Positions 1 through 8,382 of a stretch of DNA of 64,000 nt are shown here, piece by piece. Position 1 is the stretch's first letter. Every line of letters begins with the position of its first letter. Origin of the DNA: Methanothermobacter sp049720995 (GTDB taxonomy: Archaea > Methanobacteriota > Methanobacteria > Methanobacteriales > Methanothermobacteraceae); assembly GCF_049720995.1 (NCBI RefSeq), contig NZ_JBNASF010000005.1:11957-75956 (forward strand). Direction: 5' to 3'. Position numbers and translations under genes: made by a program. The notes below the pieces were generated by a model. The model made no database searches. It was not told the DNA's origin and saw only the letters and a program-made list of their open reading frames with translations.

Positions 1-1103
1 ATTACAATGGAGGAGGAGAAAGGAGATACTTTGAAATTGCAAGGAGACTCGTAAGCAGGGGACATGAGGTTGACGTGCTTTCCATGAAGATTCAAGGTGT
101 CCCCCATCATGAGGAGATTGAGGGTATTCATGTGTATCATGTGGGTCCTGAAATAAGGAGCCCTCCAGTCAGGACCCCTCTTGACTTTATGAGGTTCATG
201 ATGGCTGTATTCCTATGGATATGCAGGAATGATTACGATATAATAGACGCCCAGACATATTCACCGCTTATACCATCCCTGCTTGCGGCAAGACTTCGTG
301 GAATCCCCATGGTTGCAACCATCCATGATGTGAGCTCCTCCCATGGAGACCAGTGGTTACAGTCATCAGGGCTGGCATCGGTCCTCGAGAGGGTTCTCAT
401 GAGGCTGCCATATGATGGTGTTGTCACGGTGAGCAGGAGCACTGCATCTGCACTGATCGAAGTGTATGGCAGGTCCCCTGAGGGCATACATATCATTCCC
501 AATGGGGTGGACCTTGAACTGATAGACTCCACGCTCCCAGCCACCGGAGACTACATAATATTTGTGGGTAGACTCGCCCCACACAAACATGTCGATCACC
601 TTATTGAAGTCTTCAGATCCCTTAGCAGTGATTTTCCAGGTCTGAAACTTGAAATAATTGGAGATGGAGTCGAGAGAACCCGGCTGAAAGGGATGGTTGA
701 TGAATATGGAATAGGCGCAAGGGTGTCATTTCATCACAGCCTGAGCTACAGGGAGGTCATATCCCTTATTAAAGGGGCGAAGGTGCTTGTCCTTCCCTCA
801 ACAAGGGAGGGCTTCGGGATGGTCCTTGCAGAGGCAAACGCCTGTTCTGTGCCGGTTGTGGCATACAGGTCAGGGGGCGTTGTTGAGGTTATAAATGATG
901 GTGAAAATGGATTTCTTGTGGAACCCTGTGATAGAGATTCGCTCAAGGAAAAAATAAATCTAATCCTCTCAAACAGCAAATTAAGATATAATATGGGATA
1001 TAAAGGGCGGAAAATTGTCGAAGAGAAGTTTGTGTGGGATAAAATTGTCAATACACTTAAAAACACATACAGAGTGATTCTATGCCAGAAACGTACATCA
1101 TAA
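1..1103 (+). CDS. Glycosyltransferase family 4, 5'-truncated by window edge
   Basis: The reading frame is open from the first bases, so the start lies outside the window; about 366 codons are visible. The visible N terminus has the glycine-rich acceptor loop of GT-B enzymes (GGGERRYFEIA) followed by a Rossmann strand. The C-terminal half has the donor-binding block GRLAPHKHV and the EGFGMVLAEA segment, which is the E-x7-E region of GT4 enzymes. It should transfer a nucleotide sugar to a lipid or polysaccharide acceptor on the cytoplasmic face; the substrate cannot be read. It overlaps the next glycosyltransferase by 22 bases, so the two are probably co-translated parts of a surface glycan cluster extending left of the window. 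Confidence 0.9.
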   Translation, partial: YNGGGERRYFEIARRLVSRGHEVDVLSMKIQGVPHHEEIEGIHVYHVGPEIRSPPVRTPLDFMRFMMAVFLWICRNDYDIIDAQTYSPLIPSLLAARLRGIPMVATIHDVSSSHGDQWLQSSGLASVLERVLMRLPYDGVVTVSRSTASALIEVYGRSPEGIHIIPNGVDLELIDSTLPATGDYIIFVGRLAPHKHVDHLIEVFRSLSSDFPGLKLEIIGDGVERTRLKGMVDEYGIGARVSFHHSLSYREVISLIKGAKVLVLPSTREGFGMVLAEANACSVPVVAYRSGGVVEVINDGENGFLVEPCDRDSLKEKINLILSNSKLRYNMGYKGRKIVEEKFVWDKIVNTLKNTYRVILCQKRTS

Positions 1104-2077
1104 CACCCAACCTCAATGGGCTCAGATTTCTTGACGCATATTTCAGATCGATCATTGAACAGACATACACTGACTTCAGAATAGTCTTCATTGACAATGG
1201 ATCATCCGATGGGTCCGTTGATTTTATAAAAAAGAATTTTGGAGATCTAATCAATCTGAAGATCCTCTTGATTGAAAACGATGAAAACCTTGGCTTTGCA
1301 GCCTCAAACAATCAGGGGATAAGGACTGCGATGGCTGACCCTGAGTGCAGATATATAATCTGCCTCAACAATGACACTGTTGTTCTACCGGATTTCATAG
1401 AAAATCTCATCAAAGAAGCCGAAAAAAATAAAAATACAGGTAGCGTCCAGGCAAAGATGATATGGGGTCAGAAGAATGATCTGATGGATTCAGCAGGCCT
1501 TGAATACTCAAAGAACGGTCTCGGGTTCAACAGGGGCGCCTATGAACCCGTGGAAAATTTTGATGAACGTGCCAGAATCCTCGGATGCTGTGCCGGTGCC
1601 TGTTTATACCGGAGCGAGGCCCTTCAGGACATCGAAACGGATGGCGAGTATTTTGATGAGGACTTCTTTGCCTATTATGAGGACATTGACCTTGCACTCA
1701 GACTCAGGAATGCCGGGTGGGAGTCCTGGTACACACCAGATGCCATAGTGTACCACCACAAGGGGGGTACCAGCCCCTTTATAAGTGATTTCACAGTTTA
1801 TCACAGCTGGAGAAATTACACATGGACCTTCATCAAAAATATGCCCACAAAACTTCTACTGAAGTATTTTCCCCTTTTCCTTTTCACAGAGATACTGCAG
1901 GTTTTACTGAATCTGAAGAGAAGAAAGTTCATCATCATCCGGGCAAAGTATGATGCATACAGAAACCTCGGTCAGATAATACGTAAAAGAAAAAAGGTGA
2001 AAATGGTTCCCGAGAGTGATCTTGAAGAGTATCTTACAATGAAGTGGAATGTCAAGGTCCCCAAAATTGACGGATAA
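1082..2077 (+). CDS. Glycosyltransferase family 2 (rhamnosyltransferase-like)
   Basis: A 331-residue GT-A enzyme. The N-terminal Rossmann half has the nucleotide-binding IDNGSSDGS near residues 37-45 and the metal-binding LNNDT at 95-99. YYEDIDLALRLRNAGW near 198-213 is the acceptor/catalytic ED block typical of rhamnosyltransferase-like GT2 enzymes. A hydrophobic stretch near residues 260-277 followed by a basic tail may hold the C terminus at the membrane. The start overlaps the preceding GT4 gene, implying coupled translation. Likely role is extension of a surface polysaccharide or glycolipid; the transferred sugar is unknown. Confidence 0.88.
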   Translation: MPETYIITPNLNGLRFLDAYFRSIIEQTYTDFRIVFIDNGSSDGSVDFIKKNFGDLINLKILLIENDENLGFAASNNQGIRTAMADPECRYIICLNNDTVVLPDFIENLIKEAEKNKNTGSVQAKMIWGQKNDLMDSAGLEYSKNGLGFNRGAYEPVENFDERARILGCCAGACLYRSEALQDIETDGEYFDEDFFAYYEDIDLALRLRNAGWESWYTPDAIVYHHKGGTSPFISDFTVYHSWRNYTWTFIKNMPTKLLLKYFPLFLFTEILQVLLNLKRRKFIIIRAKYDAYRNLGQIIRKRKKVKMVPESDLEEYLTMKWNVKVPKIDG

Positions 2078-2128
2078 ACTGTTAACCCAAGCAGTTGCAG
2101 ATTCCTCTGCTTTCAATTCATCCCCTTT

Positions 2129-3028
2129 TTATTCTCCACCTCTAAGGAGGTAGTAAACAATTCCCGTGAATACTGGCATCACCACAAGTAAAATCGTGGC
2201 AGGAAGCGCAGCTGCAGGTGAAAAGTAGGTGAGGGCCACGCCAACAGGGATCACACCATCACGCATACCCGCCGTGTAAACATATGCTGCCCCATCATGT
2301 CCCATTAGCCTTCCAAGAATAAAGCCATAGGTGAAACCTGCAAGTAGCATCACAGATACCATAAGGACAATCTCCATTACACCCCCACTTCTCACCGAAC
2401 CTGACATGTGGGCAACCGCGACAACTATTATCACAAGTCCAAGTATCGCCGACAGGAAGTTAAGGGTCTTCCTTGCAGGTATAAACCTCTCCTCCTCAAG
2501 CCTCAGGATGAGTGCAGCGACTGCAGGCATGAATACTGTGAATACAAGCAGTTCAAATACCCTGAAAGCCACTGAAAGTGAGGCCACACCCATGAGGTAG
2601 AGGACAGCAGGGTAAACTGCAACAGATAGCAGCATCGATGTAAGGGCAGCTGAAAGGGCGGGGGTGCCGTCACCACCGGATAGCTCCGTCCAGAGGGCCG
2701 CAACAACAGGTGATGGAGCAAATGAGAGTAGTATGATCCCCGAGACAATATCACCGCTGAAATTGAATGTTTTAATAAAAATGAACCCCAGAACTGGATA
2801 TAGCAGAAAATTGGACACAGAGACCAGACCAAGAAACTGGGGGTGGTGGATGATCCTCCCAAAGTCCTCGAGACTGTGTTCAATGACAAGGGAGAACACC
2901 AAAAATGCGAGAAGCAGAGGCGTGTAGCCTGATAAAACTGAAAACTGGGGGAATAATAAACCTGTAAGGACGCATAAAAGCGTCAGGGCCCCATAGTACT
3001 TCTTTATTCTTTCTGTCATCTCCATCAT
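2129..3028 (-). CDS. Bile acid:sodium symporter (SBF/BASS) family membrane protein
   Basis: A 299-residue, very hydrophobic protein with about eight to ten membrane segments. The pattern of early helices, a polar break around GGDGTP and conserved glycines and prolines in the middle fits the bile acid:Na+ symporter / arsenite-permease-like superfamily. The substrate in a methanogen is unknown; an organic anion or arsenite are both possible. Its ATG overlaps the glmS stop codon (ATGA), so it is translated from the glmS transcript, which is an unexplained pairing. Family assignment is by overall pattern, not a diagnostic motif. Confidence 0.7.
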   Translation of the reverse strand: MMEMTERIKKYYGALTLLCVLTGLLFPQFSVLSGYTPLLLAFLVFSLVIEHSLEDFGRIIHHPQFLGLVSVSNFLLYPVLGFIFIKTFNFSGDIVSGIILLSFAPSPVVAALWTELSGGDGTPALSAALTSMLLSVAVYPAVLYLMGVASLSVAFRVFELLVFTVFMPAVAALILRLEEERFIPARKTLNFLSAILGLVIIVVAVAHMSGSVRSGGVMEIVLMVSVMLLAGFTYGFILGRLMGHDGAAYVYTAGMRDGVIPVGVALTYFSPAAALPATILLVVMPVFTGIVYYLLRGGE

Positions 3029-4797
3029 TCAACGGTTACACACTTTGCAAGGTTCTTTGGCTTATCAGGGTCAAGTCCCCGCTCAACACTCACATAGTAT
3101 GAGAGGAGCTGCAGGGGAACGATGTACACGAGGGGTGAGAGTACCTCGTCCACCTCTGGGCTTAGACCTATGAAGTCATCGGCCTCCTTCATGAGGGCCT
3201 CATCAAGGGTGCTCCCGACACCTATAACCCTGGCACCCCTCGCCCTGACCTCCTCAACGTTGCTCAGGGTCTTGTCATGGCATGGCCCGGGGGGTGAGAT
3301 GGCAACAACAGGCACCCCATTATCTATGAGTGCCAGGGGCCCGTGTTTGAGTTCCCCTGCAGCATAACCTTCCCCATGTATGTATGTTATCTCCTTGAGT
3401 TTAAGGGCTCCCTCAAGGGCCGTTGGATAGGAGAATCCGCGCCCTATGAAGAAGAAGTCGCTCACGTTGCTGTAGCGGGATGCCAGTGCCCTTATCTTAT
3501 CCTCATCCCCAATGGCATCCTCCATTATAGCTGGGACCCTCTCAAGTTTTTCAATTAGCTCAGGGGCGCCCATGGCAGCCACCAGCATGTATATGATGGT
3601 AAGCTGACTCACATACGTCTTTGTGGCTGCAACACCTATCTCAGGACCTGCCCTCGTGTAGAGGACATGCTGTGCCTCCCTTGTTGCTGAACTTCCAAGG
3701 ACATTGACTATCGCCAGGGTCTTGGCCCTTGAATTTGCAGATCTCAGTGCGTTCAGGGTGTCGGCTGTTTCACCGGACTGGCTTATGAATACTGCAAGGG
3801 TCCTGTCTGTGAGGGCACGTGCAGAGTACCTGAACTCACTTGCAAGGATGACATCGGTGGGTATTCCCAGGATGCTTTCAAACAGGTACTTGCCGACCAG
3901 TGATGCATGGTAGGAGGTCCCGCAGGCAACAAAGCATACCCTTTCAACCTCACCTATCTCCTTCACCACCCGCATAACCTCATCCATCTCTGTGAGGGTA
4001 TCCCTGACGGCCCCTGGCTCCTCATGTATCTCCTTGATCATGAAGTGATCGTATCCTGCCTTTTCGGCCATGTCCGCTGTCCAGTCAATTACATGGACTT
4101 CCTTCTCCACCGTGTTACCCTCAAGGTCCCTTATCCTCACATCACCGTCAATTATGACCATCTCACCGTCATCCAGGTATATGATGTTCTTTGTGTGGTT
4201 CAGGATGGCCGGGACATCAGATGCCAGGAAGAACTCGCCATCACCAGCACCCACTATGAGGGGGCTCTCCCTCCTTGCACCAACCACCCTGCCGGGTTCC
4301 CTTGAGGATATGGCTGCAATGGCATATGCTCCCTTAAGTTTACTGAGTGCTGTGGCTGTTGCGGCTTCAAGGTCCATCCCCTCATCCATGTACTTCTCTA
4401 TGAGGTGGGGTATCACCTCTGTATCTGTCTCTGACCTGAAGATATGGCCCTCTGATTCAAGTTCCTCCCTGACCTCCAGGTAGTTCTCTATTATCCCATT
4501 GTGAACAACGGCTATCTCCCCGGTGCAGTCTGTGTGTGGGTGGGCGTTCTCAGCGGTTGGAAGACCATGTGTGGCCCACCTGACATGGGCTATGCCCATG
4601 CTACCTGGTAGATCAGCAAGATCCAGCTCTGAGTCCACCTCGTCGATTTTACCCCTGTCCTTCTTGATATTTATCATAGGATCTGCCGTTGCAATACCTA
4701 CAGAGTCATAGCCCCTGTACTCAAGTCTCCTGACGCATTCAAGGAGTACCGGCGCCGCCCTGTTATCTTTGAGTATACAAGCCACAATGCCACACAT
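3025..4797 (-). CDS. glmS: Glutamine-fructose-6-phosphate aminotransferase (isomerizing)
   Basis: 590 residues, a little shorter than the roughly 609 of bacterial GlmS. It makes glucosamine-6-phosphate from fructose-6-phosphate and glutamine, the first step to UDP-GlcNAc, needed here for pseudomurein. The N-terminal class II amidotransferase begins MCGIV, leaving Cys2 as the nucleophile after Met removal, and has the ATHG and ENAHPH blocks. Two SIS sugar-isomerase domains follow (ACGTSYHAS near 298 and a second around 455), ending in the conserved NLAKCVTVE tail that carries the isomerase lysine. A GGTGAT ribosome site and a TATA box lie just upstream, and the SBF-family gene overlaps its end. 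Confidence 0.96.
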   Translation of the reverse strand: MCGIVACILKDNRAAPVLLECVRRLEYRGYDSVGIATADPMINIKKDRGKIDEVDSELDLADLPGSMGIAHVRWATHGLPTAENAHPHTDCTGEIAVVHNGIIENYLEVREELESEGHIFRSETDTEVIPHLIEKYMDEGMDLEAATATALSKLKGAYAIAAISSREPGRVVGARRESPLIVGAGDGEFFLASDVPAILNHTKNIIYLDDGEMVIIDGDVRIRDLEGNTVEKEVHVIDWTADMAEKAGYDHFMIKEIHEEPGAVRDTLTEMDEVMRVVKEIGEVERVCFVACGTSYHASLVGKYLFESILGIPTDVILASEFRYSARALTDRTLAVFISQSGETADTLNALRSANSRAKTLAIVNVLGSSATREAQHVLYTRAGPEIGVAATKTYVSQLTIIYMLVAAMGAPELIEKLERVPAIMEDAIGDEDKIRALASRYSNVSDFFFIGRGFSYPTALEGALKLKEITYIHGEGYAAGELKHGPLALIDNGVPVVAISPPGPCHDKTLSNVEEVRARGARVIGVGSTLDEALMKEADDFIGLSPEVDEVLSPLVYIVPLQLLSYYVSVERGLDPDKPKNLAKCVTVE

Positions 4798-4832
4798 TTA
4801 ATCACCCTTAGAAGCATGATAAGGTTCACAAG

Positions 4833-4841
4833 ATTATATAA
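4833..4841 (-). promoter_or_regulatory. TATA box of glmS
   Basis: On the minus strand the sequence TTATATAAT stands about 36-44 bases before the glmS ATG, with a GGTGAT ribosome binding site at 4801-4806. Transcription would start near 4811. It is arranged back to back with the purC promoter in a 130-base divergent intergenic region. Confidence 0.6.
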
Positions 4842-4876
4842 CTGAATCGTAATATAACTCTAATAAGATTTACACA

Positions 4877-4883
4877 TATATAA
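4877..4883 (+). promoter_or_regulatory. TATA box of the purC operon
   Basis: TATATAA lies 45 bases upstream of the purC ATG. The expected start of transcription is near 4905, giving a leader of about 22 bases. This is probably the main promoter for the whole run of plus-strand genes through about 10.57 kb, because the following genes overlap or are separated by only a few bases. Confidence 0.6.
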
Positions 4884-4927
4884 GTCTTAGAGGAGAGATT
4901 TAATCTCAAGGCTTTAAAAGTGATAGC

Positions 4928-5674
4928 ATGAACGTGAAAATAAACGGCCCACTCTACAGTGGTAAGGCGAAGGATGTTCTCATGACAGATGACCCTGAAA
5001 TCGTTGCCGTGAGGTTCAGGGACGATATAACCGCAGGTGACGGTGAAAAGAAGGACACCCTTGAAATGAAGGGCTACTATAACTCTGTTATTTCAGCCAA
5101 AATATTTGAGGTTCTTGAGGGGGCCGGTGTGCCAACCCAGTACCTGGAACTCCCAGAACCCGGCTGCATGCTTGCAAGGAAACTTGACATGATACCCATA
5201 GAGGTTATACTGAGGAACATTGCAGCGGGAAGTATTGTTAGAAGGTTCCCCTTCACTGAGGGACAGGAATTCAGGCCCCCAATCATACAGATGGACTACA
5301 AGAGCGATGAACACGGCGACCCCATGCTCAATGAGGACATAATCCTGGCCCTCGGGATAGCAACCAGGGACGAGATCTCAGAGATAAGGAGGATGACACT
5401 GAAGATAAACGATGTCCTTGTGGAGTTTTTCAGAGAAAAGGGCATAATTCTACCTGACTTCAAACTGGAATTTGGAAGAGATTCCTCTGGAAGGATACGC
5501 CTGGGGGATGAGGTGAGCCCTGACACCTGCCGTCTCTGGGACATGGAGACCGGGAAACCCCTGGACAAGGACATATTCCGCCGGGGAGAGGAGGGGGTTG
5601 TGAGCGCCTACAGAAGGGTTGCTGAAATGATACTTGAGATGGAAGACATTGAAAGATGGAACGTTAAAATCTGA
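4928..5674 (+). CDS. purC: Phosphoribosylaminoimidazole-succinocarboxamide (SAICAR) synthase
   Basis: 248 residues, full length for the short microbial form. It joins aspartate to CAIR using ATP in purine synthesis. Family blocks seen are SGKAKDVL near the N terminus (phosphate binding), DDITAGDGEKKDT near 34-46, ARKLDMIPIEVILRN in the middle, LEFGRD near 178, and GDEVSPDTCRLWD near 191-203. It heads an operon with purS and purQ, the next genes in the same pathway, which follow after gaps of 9 and 3 bases. Confidence 0.96.
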   Translation: MNVKINGPLYSGKAKDVLMTDDPEIVAVRFRDDITAGDGEKKDTLEMKGYYNSVISAKIFEVLEGAGVPTQYLELPEPGCMLARKLDMIPIEVILRNIAAGSIVRRFPFTEGQEFRPPIIQMDYKSDEHGDPMLNEDIILALGIATRDEISEIRRMTLKINDVLVEFFREKGIILPDFKLEFGRDSSGRIRLGDEVSPDTCRLWDMETGKPLDKDIFRRGEEGVVSAYRRVAEMILEMEDIERWNVKI

Positions 5675-5683
5675 GGTGATGAG

Positions 5684-5938
5684 ATGAAATTTATGGTTGA
5701 GGTCAGAATAAGGCTCAAGAAGGGTATGCTCAACCCGGAGGCGTCCACGATTGAGAGGGCCCTTGCACTCCTGGGGTATGAGGTTGAAAATACCGATACA
5801 AGTGACATCATAACATTCACCATGGATGAGGAGAGTTCTGAGGATGTCAGGCGGGAGGTGGAGGATATGTGTCAGCGCCTCCTATGCAACCCGGTTATCC
5901 ACGACTACGAGTTCAGTATAAAGGAAATGGAAGGCTGA
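5684..5938 (+). CDS. purS: Phosphoribosylformylglycinamidine synthase subunit PurS
   Basis: 84 residues, the usual size of PurS. It is the small bridging subunit that with PurQ and PurL forms FGAM synthase and helps pass ammonia between them. The pattern KFMVEVRIRLKKGMLNPE and the later EVENTDTSD region match the family's beta-alpha-beta fold. GGTGATGAG stands just upstream of the ATG. PurL is not in this window. Confidence 0.93.
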   Translation: MKFMVEVRIRLKKGMLNPEASTIERALALLGYEVENTDTSDIITFTMDEESSEDVRREVEDMCQRLLCNPVIHDYEFSIKEMEG

Positions 5939-5941
5939 AAC

Positions 5942-6592
5942 ATGAGGGTGGGAGTTATAAGGTTTCCTGGATCCAACTGTGACCGTGACGTTTACCATGT
6001 CCTGGAACTTGCCGGGGCAGAACCCGAGTATGTATGGTGGAATCAGCGGGACCTGGGACACCTGGACGCGGTTATAATTCCTGGAGGCTTCTCCTACGGG
6101 GATTACCTGCGTGCCGGTGCAATCGCAGCCATAACCCCCGTTATGGATGCTGTTAAGGAGCTGGTTAAGGAGGAAAAACCTGTTCTCGGAATATGTAACG
6201 GTGCACAGATCCTGGCAGAGGTCGGCCTCGTTCCAGGGGTCTTCACCGTGAATGAGCACCCGAAATTCAACTGTCAGTGGACCAGCCTGCAGGTTAAGAC
6301 CACGAGAACCCCCTTCACAGGGCTCTTCAGAAGGGATGAGGTTATAAGGATGCCTGTTGCACATGCAGAGGGGAGATACTACCACGAAAACGTCAGCGAG
6401 GTCTGGGATAACGACCAGGTCGTGCTGCAGTTCCACGGTGAAGACCCCAACGGCTCCCTTGATGGAATAACAGGGGTCTGCGATGAATCAGGACTGGTAT
6501 GTGCTGTGATGCCCCACCCGGAAAGGGCCTCAGAGATGATACTCGGATCAGATGACGGTTTCAAATTTTTCAGTGGCATAATGAAGATCTGA
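5942..6592 (+). CDS. purQ: Phosphoribosylformylglycinamidine synthase, glutaminase subunit PurQ
   Basis: 216 residues, a class I glutamine amidotransferase that feeds ammonia to PurL. The catalytic triad is visible: Cys85 in LGICNGAQ, and His192 and Glu194 in PHPERASE near the C terminus. The oxyanion block PGGFSYGDYLRAG lies at 48-60. It follows purS after three bases, so the two are translationally linked. The adjoining cobA begins 29 bases after its stop. Confidence 0.96.
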   Translation: MRVGVIRFPGSNCDRDVYHVLELAGAEPEYVWWNQRDLGHLDAVIIPGGFSYGDYLRAGAIAAITPVMDAVKELVKEEKPVLGICNGAQILAEVGLVPGVFTVNEHPKFNCQWTSLQVKTTRTPFTGLFRRDEVIRMPVAHAEGRYYHENVSEVWDNDQVVLQFHGEDPNGSLDGITGVCDESGLVCAVMPHPERASEMILGSDDGFKFFSGIMKI

Positions 6593-6621
6593 TTCCCGCC
6601 AGTGAAAAAGAGGTGATGCTC

Positions 6622-7338
6622 ATGGTGGTTTATCTTGTTGGGGCGGGTCCAGGGGACCCTGAACTCATAACACTTAAGGCCATAGGGGTTCTCGAGAGGG
6701 CTGATGTCGTTGTGTATGACAGACTGGCAGGTGAGGAGATACTTGGATACGCCCCTGAAGACGCAAAACTGATATACGTCGGTAAGAAGGCCGGTGAACA
6801 CCACAAAACACAGGATGAGATAAACAGGATCCTGGTTGAGGAAGGAAAGAAGCATGAAACAGTGGTCAGGCTCAAGGGCGGTGACCCATTCGTTTTCGGA
6901 AGGGGAGGCGAGGAACTCCTTGCGCTCAGGGAGGCCGGAGTTGAGGCCAGGGTCATTCCCGGTGTGACCTCCGCTGTGGGCGTTCCCACATCTGCAGGGC
7001 TTCCTGTAACCCACAGGGGCGTTGCAACATCTTTCACTGTTGTCACAGGACACGAGGACCCCACAAAACCTGAAAAACAGGTGCACTGGGATTACAGGGC
7101 AGATACCCTCATAATACTTATGGGTGTCGGTAACGTGGAGGAGAACATGCGGGAGATAATGAAGCACCGGCCCCCTGAAACCCCTGTATGTGTGATTGAA
7201 AAGGGGACAACTGAGAATGAGAGGGTCATCCTGGGCACACTTGAGGATATAGCAGAAAGGGATCTGAGGCCGCCTGGAATCATAGTGGTTGGTGAGGTTG
7301 TTAATGTCTACCGGGAAATTAGAGGGTCTCAGGGGTAA
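6622..7338 (+). CDS. cobA: Uroporphyrinogen-III C-methyltransferase (SUMT)
   Basis: About 238 residues from the preferred start at 6622, where AGGTGAT lies four bases upstream; in-frame GTG and ATG codons at 6613 and 6616 fall inside that ribosome site. It methylates uroporphyrinogen III at C2 and C7 with SAM to give precorrin-2 for F430, cobamides and sirohaem. Seen motifs are VGAGPGDPELIT at the N terminus, KGGDPFVFGRGGEE near 90 and PGVTSA near 117. hemD follows and overlaps its end, so substrate synthesis and use are coupled. Confidence 0.95.
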   Translation: MVVYLVGAGPGDPELITLKAIGVLERADVVVYDRLAGEEILGYAPEDAKLIYVGKKAGEHHKTQDEINRILVEEGKKHETVVRLKGGDPFVFGRGGEELLALREAGVEARVIPGVTSAVGVPTSAGLPVTHRGVATSFTVVTGHEDPTKPEKQVHWDYRADTLIILMGVGNVEENMREIMKHRPPETPVCVIEKGTTENERVILGTLEDIAERDLRPPGIIVVGEVVNVYREIRGSQG

Positions 7339-8098
7339 GACCATCGCCCTCACAAGACCCGCTGAGAGGGTATCTGCCGCTGTTAAAATGATAGAGGGTG
7401 CCGGTGGAAAAGCCCTTGTCGCCCCAACCCTCGAGCTGAAGATCCTGAAAACAGATTCCCTCAGGGAGGTGTGCAGGAGGGCCCCTGAATGGGACCTGGT
7501 TATATTCACCTCCCCATCGGCTGTTGAATCCCTGTTCAGCACCTGCAGGGACTTCCATGAGAAACTCAGGGATGACTGTATTGTTGCGGTTATAGGGCCC
7601 AAGACTGCCCGTGCAGCGTCTGAGATGGGTCTCAGGGTGGATCTTGTGCCGGAAGATTACACCGCGGAGGGTCTCCTGGAGGTCCTCAGGGAATACAACC
7701 TTGAGGGGATGAGGGTGGCCCTTCCAAGGACGCTCTCTGCAAGGAGGGTCCTCCCCAGGGGGCTCGAGGAGATGGGCGCAGAGGTCCTTGTTGCAGAGGC
7801 CTACCAATCCGGGATACCAGAAGATACAGCACCAGCAGAGGAAATGATAGAGGGCATAATCAAAGGGGAGGTGGATGCGGTTACATTCACAAGTCCCCTT
7901 ACAGTGGAAAACCTCTTTAAAATTGCAGGTGACAGAGAGAGTGATCTTATCGATGCCCTCAGGGGGATACATGTGGCTGCAATAGGCCCCATAACCCTCA
8001 GGAAACTTGAGGAGTATGGTCTTGGTGCAGTCATCCCGCAGAGGTACACGGTCAGGGACATGCTAGCCGAACTTTCAGAAAGGATGATGGAGGAGTAA
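7304..8098 (+). CDS. hemD: Uroporphyrinogen-III synthase
   Basis: About 264 residues. The ATG at 7304 is preferred because GGTGAGG stands seven bases before it; an upstream in-frame GTG lies at 7289. HemD closes and inverts ring D of hydroxymethylbilane to make uroporphyrinogen III. The family is weakly conserved, but the two-lobed repeat is visible: an N-terminal lobe with GKTIALTRP and VIFTSPSAVE, and a second lobe with AVTFTSPLTVENLF and AAIGPITLRKLEEYG. The gene overlaps cobA by 35 bases, matching the pathway order. Confidence 0.9.
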   Translation: MSTGKLEGLRGKTIALTRPAERVSAAVKMIEGAGGKALVAPTLELKILKTDSLREVCRRAPEWDLVIFTSPSAVESLFSTCRDFHEKLRDDCIVAVIGPKTARAASEMGLRVDLVPEDYTAEGLLEVLREYNLEGMRVALPRTLSARRVLPRGLEEMGAEVLVAEAYQSGIPEDTAPAEEMIEGIIKGEVDAVTFTSPLTVENLFKIAGDRESDLIDALRGIHVAAIGPITLRKLEEYGLGAVIPQRYTVRDMLAELSERMMEE

Positions 8099-8100
8099 AT

Positions 8101-8370
8101 GTGATAATATGGCCAGCCTATCTGGATTCACGGAAATCACGGAGCCAGGGGCGAAGGGTGCCCCTTGAATACGCGGTTGAATCCCCCACCGCCAGTGAAA
8201 TACTCAGGGCTGCAAAAAAACTCCAGCTTGAAGCCCGTATGGAATCTGATAAGTCATACCCTCCCTCCTGGTGGGAATCATCAGGGAGGGTTCTTGTTGA
8301 ATATGAGGGGAGTAAGAGGGAACTGCTCATAAAACTTGCAAGGCTTGTGAGGTCCTCAAAGAAGAGTTGA
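8101..8370 (+). CDS. srp19: Signal recognition particle 19 kDa protein
   Basis: 89 residues starting at a GTG two bases after the hemD stop. It binds helices 6 and 8 of 7S RNA and lets SRP54 bind. The pattern IIWPAYLD, RRVP near 18-22, the PTASEI block and the basic C terminus are those of archaeal SRP19. The gene is simply packed in the operon; no functional link to tetrapyrrole synthesis is implied. Confidence 0.92.
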   Translation: MIIWPAYLDSRKSRSQGRRVPLEYAVESPTASEILRAAKKLQLEARMESDKSYPPSWWESSGRVLVEYEGSKRELLIKLARLVRSSKKS

Positions 8371-8382
8371 GGGTATGTAATA

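Noticed and set aside
6379..7602. A long open frame (407 codons) on the minus strand opposite purQ, cobA and hemD
   Set aside because: Its predicted protein has no domain, has the odd composition of an antisense frame and lies over three well-supported genes. It arises from codon bias.
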